From NCBI RefSeq assembly GCF_030247185.1, contig NC_080571.1, forward strand, positions 8,181,001 through 8,245,000: 64,000 bases of DNA. The letters run 5' to 3'. The DNA is from Malaya genurostris. Taxonomy: Eukaryota > Arthropoda > Insecta > Diptera > Culicidae. Positions within the stretch are counted from its first letter, which is position 1; each line of letters begins with the position of its first letter. The notes beneath the pieces are model-generated. The model was not told the DNA's origin. It searched no databases and worked only from the letters and a program-made list of their open reading frames with translations. A program made the translations under genes and the position numbers. This document shows, piece after piece, positions 45,871 through 56,119 of the stretch.

Positions 45871-47340
45871 ATACCCCAGAGGACAAATTTAGTTTCACTT
45901 AAACAACACCATAATTGACATATTAGACGAAAATTGGGAACTACTCTATGTTCATCGAATTTTAATTTATTGGGTGCTGATGGGACTAACATACACCAAG
46001 CGGTTATATTAATAATTTTAGACTATAAAAAAATCACGATTCAGGGTTTTAGATACAAGGTATAATATTGTTAACAGAATGTTTCCGCTGATTTGTAAAC
46101 AACAACAGTTGAAATGTTTATTATTTTGGATAGCGCATGCGTTATTATAAAGAATTATTTCTATTTTTTTCGATATGTGTTATATTTATATAACCCCCCA
46201 CTCAATATCTGTTAGTAGCTTTCAAACGGGATGCTTGCGGAAATCGGTTCAACCATTTCTGAAAAATGGGACTCGGAGGATCCGTTTGAAAGTCGGATTT
46301 TGCAGCAATTCTTTTACCTCTCTATAGGGAAAAGCAAAATATCCAGTTTGGTCCAGTAGTTTTATTGTTATCGTGTGTTCCCTAACGGTTTCGAGAAAAC
46401 GCGCAAAGGGAATATCTCCGAAAGAATTGTAAGACTGATTTTCCAATTTTGCATTCATGATTTCTTATAATTATTTATCGATTGAAGCAAACATTGTTCA
46501 TTCATTTCTTTTGCTCTCTTGTAATATGCTGTTACAAAAGTTGAAAATATAATGTGCATAGAAAATAGGTTTTCAGTTGAAAATGTTAGTTCCTTTCGGC
46601 AACTGTCAAGCCTCTACTGAAATATAGCAAATCAAGATACTACAATCACCTGAAAATACGGTATCATAAATTTTCTAGGTGAGCGGGCCACTAGAAACAA
46701 CATCGTCAAAACTGCAAATAATGTCGCTTTAATTTAGAAAATAACCACTTTTTTCACATATTTGCAGCATGAATCAAAAATGCACTTAAACTTCCCGTCG
46801 GCTCGTGAAATCACCCCACGGATACGATTATTTTGCGCCTGCCTTCATTATACTCCAGAGCGTTAAAAGAATGGATCGTCTTGAATCACGATTCAAAATA
46901 CCTGCAAATATTCGGATTGCCGAGCGAGTTAACTCATCATTGGTTCGGATTGGTTCCGAACATGTACTAAGCAGAATTCAAATGGCAGCGCTCCATAACG
47001 AATGAAAGAGAGAATAAATGCGAGAGAATTAACTATTGCGCTTTGCCGATCGGGTGTTACTTGAGGCAATCGGGTGTTCGGCAGAAGCACACTTATGAAC
47101 GAATAAAATCGAGTGACTCGCATCAGGTAGAAACGTGTCTATGAGTGCTAGCCGAGTGAAAATAGATACGATTATTCCCTTCCTTGCCTCAGTGTACTTA
47201 TTTCGTGCGATTAACAGATTTTAGTCTCTAATGTTCGCTCGGTAAAGATATTAGAAAATACTTTATTCTTCGAATTTGACAAAAAGAAACGGACATAGCA
47301 TGATTAAATGGGTGATAGATAAAAAGGGAGCGTGTAATTA
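45871..47340. other. AT-rich stretch, nothing certain
   Basis: A 69-residue minus-strand frame at 46249-46458 has ordinary amino-acid composition but no known motif and no support. A small direct repeat (ATCGGGTGTTACTTGAGGCA / ATCGGGTGTTCGGCAG) is at 47048-47085. Confidence 0.4.
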
Positions 47341-47344
47341 AGCC

Positions 47345-47665
47345 AAATGGATATTTTCACCGAATAAGACATTTCACCAAATGCATCATTTTACCGAAAG
47401 AAGTTTTACTGAATGGGTCATTTCACCGAAAGAGTAATTTTCCCGAAAGGTTTTTACGGAGGATCATGAATTAATTTGGGAAGTTCAATCAAAGGCGTAT
47501 TTTTTCTGACAAAAATTAGGAATGATTTTACGGTTTTCGATCAACAAAACTGGTGTGAACTTCGGTTTTATTCATTTTTCCTATTTTGGAGAAATGAAAT
47601 TTACCGGAATGACACTTTCAGTGGAACGATTTTCAGTAAAAAAGCTTTCAGCAAAATAACCAATC
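47345..47665. mobile_element. TTTCGCCGAAAG element, diverged copy 5
   Basis: The left array is TTTCACCGAATAAGAC, ATTTCACCAAATGCATC, ATTTTACCGAAAG and CATTTCACCGAAAGAG (47350-47460). The inverted remnant is at 47595-47665 (CCGGAATGACACTTTCAGTG, CTTTCAGCAAAATAACC). The centre matches the inverted centre of the 32281 copy. Confidence 0.55.
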
Positions 47666-47767
47666 AACCAATTGGTAGTGTGGGTAATGGATCACCTGAG
47701 AATTTCGCATGGTGGTTATGGCTTTTGATTTTGATTTTTTATTTTGATGCCATCCGTTTATCAGGGA

Positions 47768-47930
47768 CTTGAGTTTGAATTCAGATAAAACTGGAGTTTG
47801 AAAATTGCTACTTTGACCTTCTCGAAATATTTGGTATGGAGTAATTACATCAAAGACACTCTCAGCAGTCAGAAGTTTTATTAAAAGTAGCAACTTTCAA
47901 ACTCCAGTGTTATCTGAATTCAAATTCAAG
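47768..47930. mobile_element. Fold-back MITE with ~47-bp inverted repeats
   Basis: Left end CTTGAGTTTGAATTCAGATA, continuing AAACTGGAGTTTGAAAATTG. Reverse complement of the right end CTTGAATTTGAATTCAGATA, continuing ACACTGGAGTTTGAAAGTTG. About 47 bp with three differences, separated by only about 70 bp. Non-coding. Would form a stable hairpin. Confidence 0.75.
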
Positions 47931-48626
47931 TTACGTTAAACTTCAAATTACGTTGAACTTCAGCCTCATCACAACACAAAAATTGCAATTAATGATGATT
48001 TTTTGGTATCTGAATGACGAAAACGAGTTATGGGATTCGAGCCAAAACTATCTGATCTTATGTTTTTGCTTCGGTAGGAAAATTTCCGACGCACTCTCGG
48101 TAGCCGGCTGCCTGAACCTATTTTTAACAACTTTGATCTTTCCTTGATTTATATGGAAATTTGGATGATTTATCGGTTTCCAATGGTCACATACATCGAA
48201 CTAATATTGCTTGCCTTGCCCAGTATTGCATTCCTAGAAGAACTTTTTACAGACTTTCACTGTCTTTCAACTTTTAGCAACTCACAGTAGAAAAAAAAAA
48301 ACAAAACTTCAATGAACTCCATTTATTCTCAGAAGACAATGAAAGCAAACGCATCCGATTGAATTCAGCCATTTTCAATTTTTCGGTTGATGCAAAACCC
48401 AGCAAAGAAAAAAAAAATATTGCCCATATTTTCCACATAAATTATCCGTTATTGTTCGAGCTGTCAAAAATTACGGCTCGTTCGGTCGGGGTTTGTCCGA
48501 TCAACTCTAGTTTCCATCCATTCCGCTTCTTCGCGGGTTCAGGGTTTTTCGTGCTCTTCGTGTCCATATTGATTTAATTCGAGTAGCGGAGGCAAAGCCC
48601 TCTTCCTGTGTCAGCTAAGTGCTGCC

Positions 48627-48713
48627 ATGGTTGGACTGAACTGGGTTTTTGGTCGCGAAGAAGAACCGGTTTTTTCTCCGTCATCATCTCCGGGTGCGGC
48701 CGGCGACGAGTGA
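48627..48713 (+). CDS. Short frame with strong start context, possible first exon
   Basis: 28 codons starting MVGLNWVFGREEEPVFSPSS and ending GAAGDE before TGA. The start is in an excellent insect/animal context (GTGCCATGG), and the composition (acidic run, then Ser/Pro/Gly/Ala) looks protein-like. I do not recognise the family. A weak splice donor (GA then GTGATC) overlaps the stop, so it could be the first coding exon of a gene with a distant second exon. It could equally be chance, since block E has many frames. Confidence 0.15.
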   Translation: MVGLNWVFGREEEPVFSPSSSPGAAGDE

Positions 48714-51069
48714 TCTGCCGAGTGCGAGTACCGGAGAGATTGTTGGCTTGTTGCAATTGGAACAGGATACAGGCAAAAAAAAACCAACAGCATTCAGAAG
48801 AAAAATTGCGGCATGCGAGAGAAAAAGAAGTAGTAACAAGATGAATAGCTAACTAGCCGGGACATTAAAGTGAGCGAGAGGGCCTGAGAGTCGTGCAGTT
48901 CTGTGCAAAGTTAAACGATGCTAACCGAGGAGGGAAAGCCCGGGGTGTGGAAAAAGGGGACGGGAGGGAAAACTAGTTTTCTATAACATTCGATGGGTGA
49001 TAAATAACCGAAGAACGAGATCCCTCCCTGGGAGTGAATGTCCTGAACTGTATTACAGCCTGGATTAATAAAACATCATCATCTGTCGCACATAAAGGAT
49101 CGCTTTTAGAATCACCGGGGAGAGAGAGAGAAAAAGAGCTTGCAAAAAGGAAGGCGATGCTCTTCTTTATGAGAGCGTCAATGTGAGGATTATGATTCAC
49201 ACAGTAGCGACGGCGATGGCGACGACGACGACGATGACGATGAAACGGAGTCGAACGTACGCGAATTGCCCCCAGGAACTACCATCTGAAGGAAGCGACC
49301 ACAGCAAAAAAAAACTTTGATAATTTATCATCTTTCATATTAGATTCCGCCTGATGGTCGGTCGACGGTTTATTCCCCTCCCCCCAATATCAAAGCAGCC
49401 AGCCAGCAGATGCTTGGATACTTGGATATTAGCTGGATACTTGAAGGGTCACTCGATTTCAGATCCAAAAAACGACAAAAAAATTAAAGTTTTTGATGAA
49501 CTTTCATTACTTATAATGCGCCTGAAAAGAAACACAAGAAGATTCCGCTTTGTTAGTGATTTCAGTTTAGAATTAGTTTATTAGAAAATGAATCGGCACC
49601 AGATCAAGTGTCGTACCCCTCGGCCATCGAACCCCCTTCCTAATGTCAGTGAAAACCAATAAATACGTATAAATGCTCGTAGATTTTTATCCTGCGGCAT
49701 ACACGGACATGTGATTTCGCCTCTTTTCAAGCAGGGCGACGGCGACGGTGACGTCGTTTTTCCACGTATTATTTTCAAATAATCGTTTATTGGAAAAATA
49801 TTGTCGCACTTCCCCTTGATTTTTTTTCTCGCCTTCGCCATCACCCTGTAGCGGACGATTGGTCGTTAAGGATTTAAACCCCTCGTACTTTTTTTGCTTC
49901 TCATCTTGTCACCATTCCGCACCAATAATGTATTGACGATCATGTTTTCGTCATAAATGTGACAGAAATTAATTGATTTGTTTTGATGATTGCTTGTTCC
50001 CTAGGAGCGGTGCGGTGTCATAACAGATAAGCCGCTTATTTTTCGTTTGTTTTTTGAACGTCGATAGTCCGATTGGATTGTTTTAGTGGGACACGGATAA
50101 ATCTAAGAGTAGGATAACTGAAAATTGAAATGGATTTGCGAGAAAATCACCCGGCGGTGGATGCAAATGTTCTCAACAGGAACCGCCAATCTGATTGATG
50201 GCGGCTTCAAATCACCTGTCGTGACTAAATCGCGATTGGCACGCTTATCGTTTCCCGACTATCTGAAAATTACCCCTTTGTATTCGTAAAATCCGAACAA
50301 TTCAAATCAAGTCATGTTTCGTCCCTTCCCAGCCGCAGCCGATTCCCTAACTTATTTATAATTAATCATTATTTATTCATTGATTGATGCGAACCTGCTA
50401 TTGCTTCTTTCTGTCATCCATCGACAACATGCAATTGTGTCATTTTTGCTATATAAATGAAAAACCTTCACGGCGACTCTAACGCCATCACGCACACACA
50501 CACACATCCAGTCTTATCGTGATTGTGGAATCTCACCTCCGCGCAATAATTACATCAATTTTCAATCTAATACTCTTTCGATCTACCAGCACCAGTCAAA
50601 CAGTTGGAAACAATTCCTCGACCGAACAAGGAGTGCAGGAAAAACAAAACCCCCGAAGAGGACGACGGCAAGGCGTGCGTAAACGCATTTGCATTCACAC
50701 GTAGGTCGCTGGCATTCGCGGGGTGGAGGTTAGGGTAAAGTGAACTATCGCGAATTAATTATTGGCTTCTCCACTACTGGTTGGTTGGTTGGTCGGGAGT
50801 TGGGTACTGGCCCCGGAGTGTATGCAACTCGTGACAGATTCTAATCAATACTTTTCTATTTACCGCCGCTCGCTCTACAACCCGCATGGTGAATCGAAGG
50901 AACAGTCGGGGGCAGTTTCTAGATAGGGAAGGGGGTGGAACACACGGAGCCGCCGACTATGACGGATGGTTAAATGGAGATACATCACGCTATTGGTGCG
51001 CTTTAAAACATTTGCCATATGCATGTTCAATGAGTTATTTATAAATAATTATCTGTAAACATGATGTGA

Positions 51070-51071
<2 letters not shown>

Positions 51072-51142
<71 letters not shown>
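51072..51142. repeat. (GT)n microsatellite, about 35 units
   Basis: Uninterrupted TG dinucleotide run of about 70 bp, the longest perfect microsatellite in the window. Reading frames through it on the minus strand give His-Thr repeats and are artefacts. Confidence 0.95.
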
Positions 51143-51143
<1 letters not shown>

Positions 51144-51302
51144 TTGGCTGCGTGTAGATTTCCGATGGATTAATCGCTGATGGGTGTCTCGGTGATGGAA
51201 TGCAAACACAAAAGAAAAAAAAACAAACAATACAAAGGTTCACGGGAAGTGAAATTAGTAGGTAACGACGTCAGCGGTAGCGATGCCTCTCCAATGATAA
51301 CT

Positions 51303-51690
51303 TTCTACACTGAAACAAAGACAAGTTAAATTTTTAAAAGTATGTGCCAATGAATTTTGGCAGCTAATCTATTGACAATTTGTCTCACGGATAATTACTT
51401 GCACTTCTACCATATTCACTACCATATGAAATTTATAGGAGACGAAGTTCCACATAATTCGTCAAATCACTGAATTTTACAAGAATGATTCAAATATGTG
51501 TCAAATATATCCAACCTTTCTGGCAGGTGTATATGTTTCAACACCTAGAAATATATCAGAGAGCATTAAACATGGATTCGATTAAACGAAAAAAGGATCA
51601 TAATACTTTTATTATTGACGTCAAATGTGGTGGTCTCAGAAGACGTAAATTTACATGATTTCTTCAAAGCGTGCAAGGTCAACTTCACAA
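51303..51690. repeat. Dispersed GACGTAAATT repeat, subfamily a, copy 2
   Basis: Shares with 62812-63085 the phrases CACTGAATTTTACAAGAATG then ATTCAAATATGTGTCAA, GGCAGGTGTATATGTTTCAA, AAATATATCAGAGAGCATTA and AGAAGACGTAAATTTACATG. An insertion of about 25 bp distinguishes the two. Probable non-autonomous element. Confidence 0.6.
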
Positions 51691-52099
51691 TACTAAATGA
51701 GAGTAAATTTCACCATATCTTTTCTAGTTAAGGGCTGAAATTACTGTGCGCATTCAATCATTTTAACTGGTTAAAAACACCTGTAACGAATTTTTTTTCT
51801 GACGAAGTTAATTCCAAATAACGTAAACTTCTTTTACGAACATGTTTCGTAAAATGAGCTTGTTCATAGTATGAAAAATTATATGCTATTTATTGATAAT
51901 ATTTGTATTCGTTTTTTTTGTCCGGAATCAAAACAAATTGGCTCAACTGGCACGTTCCGCTAATTATCTGGAGAATTATTCCAGTACTTTTGTAACAGAT
52001 TAGACGAACAGTTGCCGGAAAACAATGCTCGGACTCGATTCAGATTCCGCGAGAACGACTTTCGGTTGAACGATATTCTTTGAAACCTCTTACAATATG
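51691..52099. other. AT-rich stretch, nothing recognised
   Basis: No coding relic or clear inverted repeat. Confidence 0.5.
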
Positions 52100-53200
52100 A
52101 GTTTTATTGAAACGGATTTGATGGGTAGATGTCGTAAATCCAAGATGGCGACTTCCGGTTTATCGATACTATGTGAAAAACCTGTTTTAATTCTTCTAGT
52201 GGTGTAATGATGTCTTCCCGTACAACTCATGCTTTCATTCATAATATCTCATGTTTTCATTCACAATATTATTCATATTTTCGTTGAATCTTGAATAAGA
52301 GCAAAACAGTTTGTTTGGGCATACATTAGCGTAACCTTTTCAATTTTTTATCAGTTTTAATCCAAGTTGATAGGAATTCTTCGTTTTTTTTGCATTTTCG
52401 TTCGGTTTAAATTTTTAAACACATTTCACCCCGTTCTTCCGGAACCGAAAGTTAGATCCGAACAGAAGTCAAAAGTAGTCTATAAAGTTTATAAAACTCA
52501 GTTCAGTTGTCTCTGAAGAAATCTTCATTTCTTTTTGAGTTTTTGATCACAATTTCCGGTACTTCTGGAACCGAAAACCAGTATAGATGAAATCAGTTCG
52601 TTTGACCAGCAACTAGCACCTGTAAATTGATACAATTTAGAAAGAATTTTTACGGTTTTGGCATTATCGGTCTTCTGGTAAATTGGAATGATTTCCAGTT
52701 TGGAGCTCACGAGCAGTTTCCCGGTACTTCCGGAAGCAGAACGATGATCTGGTGTACCCAAAATCAATGTACTTGGTCGTTGTCTAACCATATCTGCCTA
52801 ATCGAATAATTAAACTGCTATTTGAAAGCATTTGGCTTGATTTTTCAGCATCTGAAAGTGAATGTTTCATACTTAAAAACCAGTAGGGTTTTATGAGGCT
52901 GTATGACCTTTCATTTGAACTGAATTTCATGAGTGATTTCAGAGAAAATTAAGTGCGCTTTTTTTCATTTATTTTGCACATTTTACCACGGATCTCCTGA
53001 ACCGGAAGTGTATCGAAATTGAAAAAAATTGGTTGATACCAAAGGTCTTCAAATTGCATGAAACGTCGAGATCTGGTGTTATATCACAAACAGAAAAAAA
53101 ATGCTAAAGATCGACTCTCTGGAACCTGGCATAAAATCAAAAACTTTTAATTTCGGAAATCTCAAAAAGTCAATTACATGACCAGTGGTATCAAAAGATC
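52100..53200. repeat. Diverged tandem repeat with TTCCGGAACCGGAAG motif
   Basis: The motif recurs in altered form: GACTTCCGGTTTATCGATA (52150), TTCTTCCGGAACCGAAAG (52433), ATTTCCGGTACTTCTGGAAC (52551), TTCCCGGTACTTCCGGAAGC (52717), ATCTCCTGAACCGGAAGTG (52992). It is spaced roughly 120-280 bp apart, with shared spacers such as TCTGGTGTACCCAA / GAGATCTGGTGTTAT. An old, tandemly built interspersed repeat. Confidence 0.5.
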
Positions 53201-54277
53201 AAGTAGCGGCACCTCTTGATTACCCATATCAGATTTAGCTCAAATTTTGCATAGGGACTTTTTTAAGGTACTTAATCATTTGAGCGGTTTACAATATTAG
53301 AGATGACCTTTTTTATTGGCACCCTAATGTTCATAGTAATAACAAAATTGAAATGAATATTATTTATTTATAAGTCCTCTCCAACTCAGAATTGTTATAG
53401 TAAGTCAATTTCCATTGTTATAGTAGATTGTTATTGGATTATACGATTAATCGATCGATTAACTAAGTCAGATTTTTGGAATTATTCAATAGTCGATTAT
53501 AGTTTGCAAACTAATCGAGTGAACTTTAGTCGATTATTAGAGTTATTATTCGATTTCTCGATCAAGTATTTACCCCGAGTTTTACACTCAATATTTATAA
53601 ACAGATAAACCATTCAAAAACACTGATTTCTCATGTCTTTTATAGATGTATACTGATTTACTGTTTCAATTTTTAATTTGGTGGTCAGAATTTTAGAATA
53701 AAAAATTAAAGCCACCTGAAGAAATTGGGCACGAAGCCGGTGCTCTATTCCTTTGAGAAACTAGTTTATCTATTTGTCACAAATATCTCCTCCGATTTCT
53801 ATTATATAAAACAATAGTAGAATGATGGATGAAAACCTGCTGTTTTGTAATATGTTTTAGTGTAAAAACATTTGCTACAAAAATTAGTTTTGTTACAAAC
53901 CGGTTTTTGGACGACAAATATTATGTTGAAAGTTATACTCACAAAAATTGTGCACGAGAAAGATATTTGAAGAGATCCAGGATTTCAACCCTATATATGC
54001 TCTTAATAGGTCAAGTAGTTGGGTTAACTGTTTTGACTACGAAGTGTGTTGTATACTGCGTAATTTGAGTTACTACATCTAATGAAATGGATTGCGTTTG
54101 TTTGCAATTTCTCATCGAATCTAGGTTAAAAATGAGGTTAAATAAATGAATATATCACTCGCCCGGTCACAATTATATTAAAAGAAATAAATCTTCTGCA
54201 ATTGAAGCAGAAGTTGAGTAGAAAGTTGATTTCGTTAAATTTAAAAATATATTAAATCATAAAATAATTGTGATGTA
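53201..54277. other. AT-rich stretch, nothing recognised
   Basis: Contains many ATCGATTA/TAATCGA words at 53450-53570 (GATTAATCGATCGATTAAC). No gene or element ends recognised. Confidence 0.45.
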
Positions 54278-55601
54278 AGGAGTGTATCGAAAATAAGCTA
54301 TCCACATACATTTGTGTTGTACGCATGTATTTGTGATGGTTTTTTATGCTCAGATCACAGCAAGCTGTGCGTTTGGCTGTCAGTTTTCGTTTCTCGTTGC
54401 TCTCGTTTGTTTACTTGTTTGTGCGGTTGAAATTCTTCGCTTTCTAAATGTCGCGCATTGAAAAGGAAATGAAAATTAAGGTTCTGGACAAATTGCTAAG
54501 TGAAAAGGGTTTTACTATGCGAAAATTGGTGAAACGGTTTTGAATTCATCATGCCAGTGTTAAAACCATCATTAACATTTGGGGAACACTATTCTTAAGA
54601 TGAGCTACCAGGAAGAGGCAGAAAACCCGCTTCTTCCAACCCGAAACTGGACCAGAAAGTGTTATCTCTAATCATGAAGAACAAATCAATGTCAATACGT
54701 GATTTGGCCAAAAAAGCAGGAACGAGTGTCGGAATGATTCAGCGTATCAAGAGGCGAAATCACCTGAAGACCTACAAGAGGCAGAAGATCTCGAAATAAA
54801 GTGTAGGAACAGAAGAAGGGAGCAGCAAAAAGGGACCAGAAATTGTATTCGCGTCTTTTGCAGTGTCCGAATGCATGCGTTTTGATGGACAATGAGACTT
54901 ATGTAAAGGAGGACTCAAAAACGCTTCCAGGTCCAAAATACTTTACTGTTGTCGTTGGGGAGGATGTGAGCGATGCGGACAGGTCGATTCAAATCGACCG
55001 AATTCAAATGATTCGAAAGGTACTGGTATGGCAAGCAATATGTTCCTGTGGTTTGAAATCAACCATTTTTTACTCTACCGGAACTATAAATGCAGAAATC
55101 TATCGATCTGAGTGTCGCCAGAAGAGATTGCTGCCTTTATATAAGAAGCATAGTACACCTCCACTGTTTTGGCCGGATTTAGCCTCGGCTCACTATGCCA
55201 AAACAATTCTCAATTGGCTTGCGGAAAAGGGTATAAATTTCGTTGAGAATAATATCAATCCACTAAATTGACCTCAGCTTCGACCCATCGAACGTTACTG
55301 AGCAATCGTGAAGAAAGTCTTCAAGAAGACTGGTAAGGGAGCTGGGAACATGCAGGAGTGAAAAAAAATTGGGCTCAAGCGTTCAAAAAATGCGATACAA
55401 CACTTGTTTGGAGCTTGATGAAGAGCGTTCGATTAAAAGCTCGAAAATTCGTGAAGGAATAACTTAAATTTCATCCGATTTTCATTATGCTCAAGTTTAA
55501 CCTCGTACAAGAAAGGATCAATTTTAAGTTTGAATAGAATATCGTTTCTTATCATCATTTCAGAGAAAAATTTGTGGATAGTTTATTTTCGATACACTCC
55601 T
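54278..55601 (+). mobile_element. DD37E mariner (ITmD37E-like), complete ends
   Basis: 1324 bp. The left terminus AGGAGTGTATCGAAAATAAG and the reverse complement of the right terminus AGGAGTGTATCGAAAATAAA continue into CTATCCACA: one mismatch in 29 bp. TA precedes the left end; the right end is followed by CA, so one side of the duplication has mutated or been lost. The element is full length with a degraded transposase gene. Confidence 0.88.
54448..55462 (+). pseudogene. DD37E mariner transposase, multiply broken
   Basis: Starts MSRIEKEMKIKVLDKLLSEK (N-terminal HTH) and hits a stop at 54541-54543 (VKRF-stop). The linker ELPGRGRKPASSNPKLDQK and second HTH SIRDLAKKAGTSVGMIQRI follow in another frame. 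The catalytic part is open from 54843 to 55271. First Asp in MDNETYVKED, second in WPDLASAHYA, Glu in PQLRPIERY, with 37 residues between the last two by count. A TGA sits just before PQLRPIE and another stop just after it. The C terminus LKARKFVKE ends at 55460-55462. Inactive, with the triad recognisable. Confidence 0.88.
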
Positions 55602-56119
55602 CAGTAACAGATCGCACTTCACTACTAATTATATCTTGTTATTTACACTTTGATCAAAGTTGATGTTACCTACTACGGAGCTAAATACCAGGAAGTTTAC
55701 GATGCGTGGGAGATGTGCATTGTTTCACCTAAGGGAGCGAACTCAGTTTGTGCAGTATGCACGGTAATTTATTCAAAAATACATCAAAAATTACATTTTT
55801 GGACTCCATATTGCAATTCAACCTTCTATCAAGAGCGAAAAATCAAGTAGAAAAATTTCGGACCAGATTGAGGTACGCTACGACTTTTACGATCGAAATT
55901 AAGAATCGTTCTAATGCAGGGATCTTGGAAAAGAGAATAAAATATTGTTTACAAAATATCAAAGTTTTTAAAGAAACATATTCTTATAAAGCGTTTCACG
56001 AGAAGTACCAGATATTTACTATGAAATCTATGCAAGTTTATAGTGATTTTCATGCAAAAATTCTTACCGATAAATACCGATGTTTAAGCCACAGTTATAT
56101 CGATATTCTATGAAACACT
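55602..56119. other. AT-rich stretch with a 121-residue frame
   Basis: A plus-strand frame at 55748-56113 encodes 121 residues (MCSMHGNLFKNTSKITFLDS at its start; a basic, Lys/Tyr-rich end). It is long for DNA this AT-rich but has no motif I know, no splice context and no homologue in the window. Treated as unproven. Confidence 0.3.

Larger units (their letters stand above)
48440..51300. other. GC-richer low-copy block E
   Basis: Contains (GAC)n at 49208-49240, (GA)n at 49121-49135, TGGTTGGTTGG at 50780, an AT cluster with TTTATAATTAATCATTATTT at 50350-50392, and the long (GT)n described separately. A short frame with a good start context lies at 48627-48713. No exon is proven. Confidence 0.5.

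Noticed and set aside
51039..51243. His-Thr repeat frames
   Set aside because: Translation of the (GT)n microsatellite.
53718..53746. CCTGAAGAA ... GGGCACGAAGCC resembling a hammerhead core
   Set aside because: Lacks the GAAA element and the stem II pairing is poor.
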